Origin: Mycolicibacterium sp. CBMA 247 | GTDB lineage: Bacteria > Actinomycetota > Actinomycetes > Mycobacteriales > Mycobacteriaceae | DNA: 64,000 nucleotides | Direction of reading: 5' to 3' | Assembly: GCF_009729095.1 (NCBI RefSeq) | Contig: NZ_VTGX01000003.1 | Span: forward strand, 62,001 to 126,000 | Shown: piece after piece, positions 59,584 through 64,000 of the stretch | How the letters are laid out: the number at the start of each line of letters is the position of its first letter | Position numbering within the stretch: position 1 is the stretch's first letter | The notes under the pieces: generated by a model | The model's input: the letters and a program-made list of their open reading frames with translations, nothing else | The model's database searches: none | What the model was told of the DNA's origin: nothing | Position numbers and translations under genes: made by a program

Positions 59584-61236
59584 CTACGGCACCATGCCGA
59601 CGACTTCCGTGCCGTCCCCTCTGCATACGACGGCTACGGCTCCCGGGACAGCCTGTAGGTCTTGGAGCGATTGACGACGTGCACATGGAATTTCTGTGTT
59701 GACGGGGACCGCTTCGGGTCGGGCCGGGTCGATCAGGTGGAGACGCGGTGCGTCGCTGGACATATCGGTGACGATGAGGCGGCTGTTGAGCCAAACGGTC
59801 TCGACGTCGTGGATCAGCCAGTATTCCAGTTCGACTTTGTACGACCCACTCTGCGATCTGACATCGATTGGGACAGGGAAGGATTGATGTTTGCGGTAAT
59901 CGCGCAACAGCCAGCCGTCGAGATCGGAGTACATGAGCAGAAACCCGTTGTTGGCGCGTGAAACGGCCTCGACTCCGGGGATCTCATCGATGGTCTGCCC
60001 GGCCGGATCGAGCACGAGGGTCACATCGGACCGGGTCGGGCCGTCCCCGCGTTGGACCGAGGTTGTGTACGCGTCCGAGCCTGCTGTTGCGACGTGCTTG
60101 CCAGGCGTGTCGATGACATCCCCGGTGTGGGCATCGATGATCGACGGGGTACTGCAGCCGAGAGTGAACTGGCCGGGGGTTCCGGGTCCGAAGCTCGGAT
60201 TGCTGCACGATATCGGTTTGCTCCATCGCAACTGGCCGGTGGCCGGATCGATCGAGTGCAGTTGTGTGCGCTCGTCGTCTGCGCCGCTTGCCGTGAACAC
60301 GACGATGCCGAGCGCATCAACTGATCCGGTCGCGGCGGTCATGTCGCCGGTGTACTGGCGGTGCCACAGCACCTCACCCGTGCTGCCGTCGAACGCGATC
60401 AGCGCGTAATACGTCTGCAGCACGAGGATCCCCGCGATGTCATCCTCATCGCGGTGCGCCACGACGAGTCGTCCACCGGTGCCGAAATCAGTGGCATGCC
60501 AACGGGCCTCACCGGTGGTTCCATCGTAGGCAGTCAAAGCCGTGCGGGTATCGACGACGAAACCATTGGCTGCGGCGTAGATATCCGGTCGATGATCCTC
60601 GTCGACCGGAACGCGGTAGCGGACCGAGCCGATGGAGTCTGGCACGGGAGTAGGCGGGGTGGCGGTGGCCGTGGCGTCGGGACGCCATACTCCGGCGCGG
60701 TGGTGTTCGACCAACCGGAATGCCAACGTGGGGACCGCGACTGCGACCACGAGGAAGGCACACAACGCCGTTCGCTTGCCGGCTTCGCGCATGAACCCAA
60801 TCGCGGCCAGGCCCAATGCCACTGCCGCAACCGCGGCCAGCGCGGCGATACCCGCAATCACAGTGGCCCCGGTGGTATCCACGAACGGCAGTGCGTCGCG
60901 AGTTTTGTACAGCCGGATGACGTCCCAGGCTCCCCACGCGCCAAGCCCAACGGCAACGACACTGGCGACCATCACCGTTTTGGTCCAGGTTGGTTTCCGT
61001 CCCATTACCGCGCGAGACAGGACCAGCACCATCAATAACCCGATGGCCGCGGCGAGGACGCCGATCCGGATCGGTGACAGCGACATGAAGTCGCTCGGGG
61101 AACGGGTCGCCCATCCGGCAATGCCGCCCACGATCGCCAGGAGCGCTGCCGCACCCGCTGCGCCGAGACCGATGCTCACCAGGATCCGGCGTAGCGGCCG
61201 CGGTTTCGAACTGCTGGTCAAGACTTCTTCCGACAC
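59584..61236 (-). CDS. Membrane-anchored PQQ-type beta-propeller protein
   Basis: A 550-residue protein. The first ~175 residues hold four hydrophobic helices (ILVSIGLGAAGAAALLAIVGGIAGW; IRIGVLAAAIGLLMVLVLSRAV; VMVASVVAVGLGAWGAW; ATVIAGIAALAAVAAVALGLAAIGF) plus a fifth (ALCAFLVVAVAVPTLAF). The remaining ~360 residues are a likely extracytoplasmic propeller with PQQ-like blade ends: ALTAYDGTTGEARWHATD, ALIAFDGSTGEVLWHRQ, QLHSIDPATGQLRWSKP and SIIDAHTGDVIDTPG. Enzymatic residues for PQQ binding are not evident, so a structural or sensing role is likelier. GTG 61236. It is convergent with metK and divergent from the DUF2628-like gene. Function unknown. Confidence 0.8.
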   Translation of the reverse strand: MSEEVLTSSSKPRPLRRILVSIGLGAAGAAALLAIVGGIAGWATRSPSDFMSLSPIRIGVLAAAIGLLMVLVLSRAVMGRKPTWTKTVMVASVVAVGLGAWGAWDVIRLYKTRDALPFVDTTGATVIAGIAALAAVAAVALGLAAIGFMREAGKRTALCAFLVVAVAVPTLAFRLVEHHRAGVWRPDATATATPPTPVPDSIGSVRYRVPVDEDHRPDIYAAANGFVVDTRTALTAYDGTTGEARWHATDFGTGGRLVVAHRDEDDIAGILVLQTYYALIAFDGSTGEVLWHRQYTGDMTAATGSVDALGIVVFTASGADDERTQLHSIDPATGQLRWSKPISCSNPSFGPGTPGQFTLGCSTPSIIDAHTGDVIDTPGKHVATAGSDAYTTSVQRGDGPTRSDVTLVLDPAGQTIDEIPGVEAVSRANNGFLLMYSDLDGWLLRDYRKHQSFPVPIDVRSQSGSYKVELEYWLIHDVETVWLNSRLIVTDMSSDAPRLHLIDPARPEAVPVNTEIPCARRQSLQDLQAVPGAVAVVCRGDGTEVVGMVP

Positions 61237-61403
61237 CGGTCAACCGTAACGGGGGAGGGATTACACCCGACGCGGCAATTCGCCGGCCGACGCGATGAGC
61301 AGTTACCCCGTGAACACGACCGGCGGACGCTCGATTGTGCTTCGCGACCGGAACCACGCCGCCGCAAGCAAACTCAGTCCTACTCGACGGCTACTATCAC
61401 GCG

Positions 61404-61910
61404 GTGACCGACAACCGCGTGCCTCCCCAGTACTCGTACGACCCGCAGAACCCGTACACACCGCAGGCCCAGTCGTACGGCACGCCCGCACCGGGCCCAG
61501 CGGCCATTGACGTGCCCGAGAGGTGGCGCAGCCGATTCGACTTCTACTCCCGCTACGGCCAGCCGTCGTCCTCACCCGAGGCGACGGCCGCATTCAAACA
61601 GCTCTCGTTCGGACAGCGGATGCGGCTCGGGGCAAACGGTCCCGCATTCTTCTTCGGACCGATCTACTTTGCCATCAAGGGGCCCTGGCGCAAGGGCCTC
61701 ACCCTCTTCGCCGTTTCGTTCGTCTTGAGTTTCCTCATCGCGCTCGTCGAGTACGTGCTGAACTTCACCTTGCCGCCGGCATCCTACGGCGTCGCAATCG
61801 GCGTGCTCTATTCCAGCACCGCGAACTGGGCCTACTTCCTCCACGTCACCCGCGGCAGCACCAGCTGGAACCCGTTCGAAGGCACCCCGTTCTTCCGCCG
61901 GAAGAGCTGA
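61404..61910 (+). CDS. DUF2628-like membrane protein
   Basis: A 168-residue membrane protein. A Pro/Tyr/Gln-rich arm (residues 1-45) precedes RFDFYSRYGQPSSSPEATAAFKQLSFGQRMRL. Then come hydrophobic segments: AFFFGPIYFAIKGPW (a DUF2628-type element), GLTLFAVSFVLSFLIALVEYVL and VAIGVLYSSTANWAYFLHV. GTG 61404 stands 6 bases after TACTAT (61392-61397), so the transcript is probably leaderless. Proteins of this kind are common and uncharacterised. It is convergent with the polyphosphate kinase gene, 38 bases away. Confidence 0.8.
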   Translation: MTDNRVPPQYSYDPQNPYTPQAQSYGTPAPGPAAIDVPERWRSRFDFYSRYGQPSSSPEATAAFKQLSFGQRMRLGANGPAFFFGPIYFAIKGPWRKGLTLFAVSFVLSFLIALVEYVLNFTLPPASYGVAIGVLYSSTANWAYFLHVTRGSTSWNPFEGTPFFRRKS

Positions 61911-61948
61911 AATCCTCAGCGATCCACTACATCCTCGCGGCGAAGGCC

Positions 61949-62809
61949 CTACTCGCGGTCCCCGATCAGTGTTGCCACGTGATCGTCGACGTATCGGGCC
62001 AGATCCCGCGACGGGCGTCGGTAATCACCGCCCAGCACCGGCCGTTCTGGCAGCGTCACCTGAGGCCGCTCCACGTCATGGTGGTCGACGGTGGAAAGTA
62101 GATGCGCCATCATGTTGAGCCGCGCGTGCTTCTTGACATCGGATTCGACGATGTACCAAGGACTTTGCGGAATATCGGTATGAACCATCATCTGGTCCTT
62201 CGCCCGTGAGTAGTCCTCCCAGCGGTACACCGACTCCAGATCCATCGGCGAGAGCTTCCACTGCCGGACCGGGTCGTTGAGCCTCGACCTGAACCGACGC
62301 AGTTGTTCATCCTCGGATACCGAGAACCAGTACTTCCGCAACAGAATCCCGTCCTCCACCAGCATCTGCTCGAAGATCGGCGTCTGGCGCAGGAACAGCT
62401 GATGCTCTTGCGGCGTGCAGAATCCCATCACCTGTTCGACACCGGCCCGGTTGTACCAAGACCGGTCGAACAACACGATCTCACCTTTGGCGGGCAGATG
62501 CGCGATGTATCGCTGGAAGTACCACTCGCCCCGCTCGCGTTCAGTAGGCGCCGGCAGCGCCGCCACCCGGGCGACGCGCGGGCTGAGATACTCGGTGATC
62601 CGCTTGATGGTGCCGCCCTTGCCCGCGGCGTCGCGGCCCTCGAATACCACCACGACGCGAGCGCCGGTGTGTCTGACCCATTCCTGCAATTTCACGAATT
62701 CGGTTTGCAGCCGGAATAACTCGGCCTCATACACCTGTTTCGACAGTTTCGGCCGACTGCTACCCGAGGACTTCTTGGCCGCCGTCTCATCGTTGGATCC
62801 TGCACCCAT
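61949..62809 (-). CDS. ppk2: Polyphosphate kinase 2 (PPK2 family)
   Basis: A 286-residue PPK2, which phosphorylates nucleoside diphosphates (mostly GDP) with polyphosphate. Walker A VVVVFEGRDAAGKGGTIKRI (near residue 56), the Walker B/lid IVLFDRSWYNRAGVEQVMGF, and YWFSVSEDEQLRRFRSRLNDP are typical. It has a disordered Ser/Lys-rich arm of about 25 residues. ATG 62809 starts MGAGSNDET; a TTG two codons earlier is in frame. It is of the one-domain class I type. It stands alone on the minus strand after the TetR gene. Confidence 0.93.
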   Translation of the reverse strand: MGAGSNDETAAKKSSGSSRPKLSKQVYEAELFRLQTEFVKLQEWVRHTGARVVVVFEGRDAAGKGGTIKRITEYLSPRVARVAALPAPTERERGEWYFQRYIAHLPAKGEIVLFDRSWYNRAGVEQVMGFCTPQEHQLFLRQTPIFEQMLVEDGILLRKYWFSVSEDEQLRRFRSRLNDPVRQWKLSPMDLESVYRWEDYSRAKDQMMVHTDIPQSPWYIVESDVKKHARLNMMAHLLSTVDHHDVERPQVTLPERPVLGGDYRRPSRDLARYVDDHVATLIGDRE

Positions 62810-62949
62810 GTCCAAATCCTAAGTCGTCGGTCACGAGAACCAGGTTGCGAACGTCAGGCATCGGGGCCGCGCATCAGCGCCGAACCGCATTGTCACCAGT
62901 ACGGTTGTGAAAACACCATCGCGGCAACGGCGGCCTTCGACGACGCGGA

Positions 62950-63552
62950 TCACACCTGTCGGTAGCGCTGTACGACGCCGCTCGCGAGTGTGCGTGCCCA
63001 CTCCAGTTCGGCGTCGGTGCCGAATAGCTCGCGACGCGTGTTGCCCGCGCACAGGTAGGCGTCGACCCGGAAGGCGTCTTCCGCAGGATTGGGTGAACCC
63101 GCCACGGAGAACTCGTTTTCCAGCAGATCCAGCCACTCCCGCTTCAGGTTCCGCACCGCGTCGGCCACCGCTCCGGTGCGATGCCCGAACTCGACCGATG
63201 TCGCCGATACGAAACAGCCGCCGGGGAACACCTCGGCGCGCAGGTAGGCCAACCACGAATCGAGAAGGGCGTCGAGCCGCGCGACTCCGGGCTGACAGCT
63301 CAGTGCCGGACGGATGACGACGTCGATGTAGACCTGGCGCGCCTCGGCTACCGCGGCCAGCTGAATCGCCTCCCGGTTGCCGAAGACCGTGAGGATTCCG
63401 CTTTTGCTCACGCCGGTCGACGCGGACAGGCCACCCACGGTGATTCCGTCCAGGCCATGTGTGGTGGCAAGGTCTGCCGCGGTACGCGCGACCAGCCGCC
63501 GGGTGGCGTCACCGCGCGCTCGCCGTCCGTCAGCTGCAGGCGAAGCGGTCAT
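62950..63552 (-). CDS. TetR/AcrR-family transcriptional regulator
   Basis: A 200-residue TetR regulator. The HTH spans about residues 15-62: ATRRLVARTAADLATTHGLDGITVGGL, then SASTGVSKSGILTVFGNREAIQLA. The C-terminal domain (YIDVVIRPALSCQPGVARLDALLDSWLAYL, VFPGGCFVSATSVEFGHRTGAV) is of the TetR_C type with the GGCF motif common in this subfamily. ATG 63552. It is divergent from the SRPBCC gene at 63652, and a perfect 22-bp palindrome (63617-63638) lies between them, nearer the SRPBCC start. It likely represses both genes. The ligand is unknown. Confidence 0.92.
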   Translation of the reverse strand: MTASPAADGRRARGDATRRLVARTAADLATTHGLDGITVGGLSASTGVSKSGILTVFGNREAIQLAAVAEARQVYIDVVIRPALSCQPGVARLDALLDSWLAYLRAEVFPGGCFVSATSVEFGHRTGAVADAVRNLKREWLDLLENEFSVAGSPNPAEDAFRVDAYLCAGNTRRELFGTDAELEWARTLASGVVQRYRQV

Positions 63553-63616
63553 CAGTTCACAGTAGTCAGACCCTGGACGTGGGGCGGCCGGGTCGCGTAC
63601 GGTCAACCGCAACGTG

Positions 63617-63638
63617 TATGCGACCGATCGGTCGCATA
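63617..63638. promoter_or_regulatory. Perfect 22-bp palindrome, probable TetR operator
   Basis: The half site TATGCGACCGA (63617-63627) is followed directly by its exact reverse complement (63628-63638). It lies 13 bases before the SRPBCC ATG and 64 bases before the TetR ATG, as expected for a repressor site controlling a divergent pair. GGAGG (63643-63647) of the SRPBCC gene follows. Confidence 0.85.
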
Positions 63639-63651
63639 GATTGGAGGAGCA

Positions 63652-64000
63652 ATGACGACCGCCTTCAAGGCTCTACTGGAACGCCGGATCACCATCCATG
63701 CCACACCTTCGGCGGTCTGGGACATCATCCGTGACGTGCGACGCATGCCTGAGTGGAGTCCGCAGGTGGTCTCGGTGAAGGTGCGCGCTCCCGAAGAGGA
63801 CATCCGGCTGGGATCCGCGTTCACCAACCTCAACCACCTCGGAGAGCTTGAGTGGATCACGCACGGCGAGGTGGTGCGGTACGCGCCCGAGAAGGAGATC
63901 GCCTTCCGGATAGCCGAAAACTACACGATCTGGTCGTTCTCGATCAGCGCTCACGGTGCCGCCGCCACCGTGCTCACGCAACGGCGCGAAACTCCTGAAG
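63652..64000 (+). CDS. SRPBCC-family protein, N-terminal part (3' end outside window)
   Basis: The first 116 codons of a START/Bet v1-like SRPBCC protein, open to the window end. It reads ERRITIHATPSAVWDIIRDVRRMPEWSPQVVSVKV, a standard SRPBCC opening with the W-D-x-x-x-D and P-E-W-S-P elements, and continues EWITHGEVVRYAPEKEIAFRI. Such proteins bind hydrophobic ligands in a helix-grip pocket, acting as cyclases, dehydratases or carriers. ATG 63652 has GGAGG 4 bases upstream. The divergent TetR gene and its palindromic operator imply ligand-induced expression. Substrate unknown. Confidence 0.85.
   Translation, partial: MTTAFKALLERRITIHATPSAVWDIIRDVRRMPEWSPQVVSVKVRAPEEDIRLGSAFTNLNHLGELEWITHGEVVRYAPEKEIAFRIAENYTIWSFSISAHGAAATVLTQRRETPE

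Overview
The window is high-GC, densely packed actinobacterial DNA, and its gene content and order point to a mycobacterium, most likely a rapid grower of the Mycolicibacterium type. Signs of this are the mycobacterial integration host factor (mihF), a 13E12/DUF222-HNH gene with a mycobacterial SOS box, F420-type oxidoreductases, GAP (lipid-addressing) and B-4DMT membrane proteins, GTG/TTG starts, and many promoters in which a TANNNT -10 box lies 6-8 bases before the start codon (leaderless transcripts). From memory, M. tuberculosis carries these genes in two separate blocks (aspS to nusB, and pyrR to metK); here they are contiguous. No tRNA, rRNA, CRISPR array or complete insertion sequence was seen.

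Layout. 1-2.6 kb: the 3' end of aspS, a deazaflavin-dependent (Ddn-like) protein, then a minus-strand pair of an SDR lacking its catalytic tyrosine and a substrate-binding-like protein without a signal peptide. 2.7-5.2 kb: a wrecked FAD monooxygenase abutting a 13E12-type DUF222-HNH gene driven by a leaderless promoter under a perfect LexA box. 5.2-8.7 kb: a thiolase divergent from an HxlR regulator with a shared palindromic operator, a DUF389 protein and a GAP protein. 8.8-16.8 kb: a four-gene, start/stop-overlapping operon (transglutaminase-DUF2126, ATP-grasp-alpha-E, transglutaminase, zinc-ribbon metallopeptidase) that looks like an unassigned peptide-ligation or modification system and is the most interesting part of the window. 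16.8-21.6 kb: a TetR regulator whose divergent azoreductase target survives only as a 5' stub, an ASCH-like protein, DUF3097, rarA, a Rv2557/Rv2558-like protein and yjbQ.

21.7-34.7 kb: a core block for translation and the shikimate pathway: alaS, ruvX, mltG, aroE, an LLM flavin enzyme, a prepilin-peptidase-like protein, aroC-aroK-aroB (overlapping), a B-4DMT protein, pepQ, efp and nusB. The type II dehydroquinase gene that lies after aroB in M. tuberculosis is not present here. 34.8-45.2 kb: accessory metabolism: a molybdopterin oxidoreductase, an SDR, a large LuxR-type ATPase regulator, a 70-residue protein, an FAD monooxygenase, a serine beta-lactamase-like hydrolase and an MHS-type transporter.

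45.2-54.2 kb: the pyrimidine operon pyrR-pyrB-pyrC-(membrane protein)-carA-carB-pyrF, preceded by a PyrR-binding leader and closed by a 15-bp terminator. It supplies UMP: CarAB makes carbamoyl phosphate, PyrB and PyrC build the ring, and PyrF decarboxylates OMP (pyrD and pyrE are not here). 54.3-59.5 kb: a secreted Gly/Pro-repeat protein, then mihF, gmk, rpoZ, coaBC and metK, ending at a strong terminator. 59.5-64 kb: a long palindromic repeat, a membrane-anchored beta-propeller protein, a DUF2628-like protein, a PPK2 kinase, and a TetR regulator divergent from an SRPBCC protein (cut by the window end) around a perfect 22-bp palindrome.
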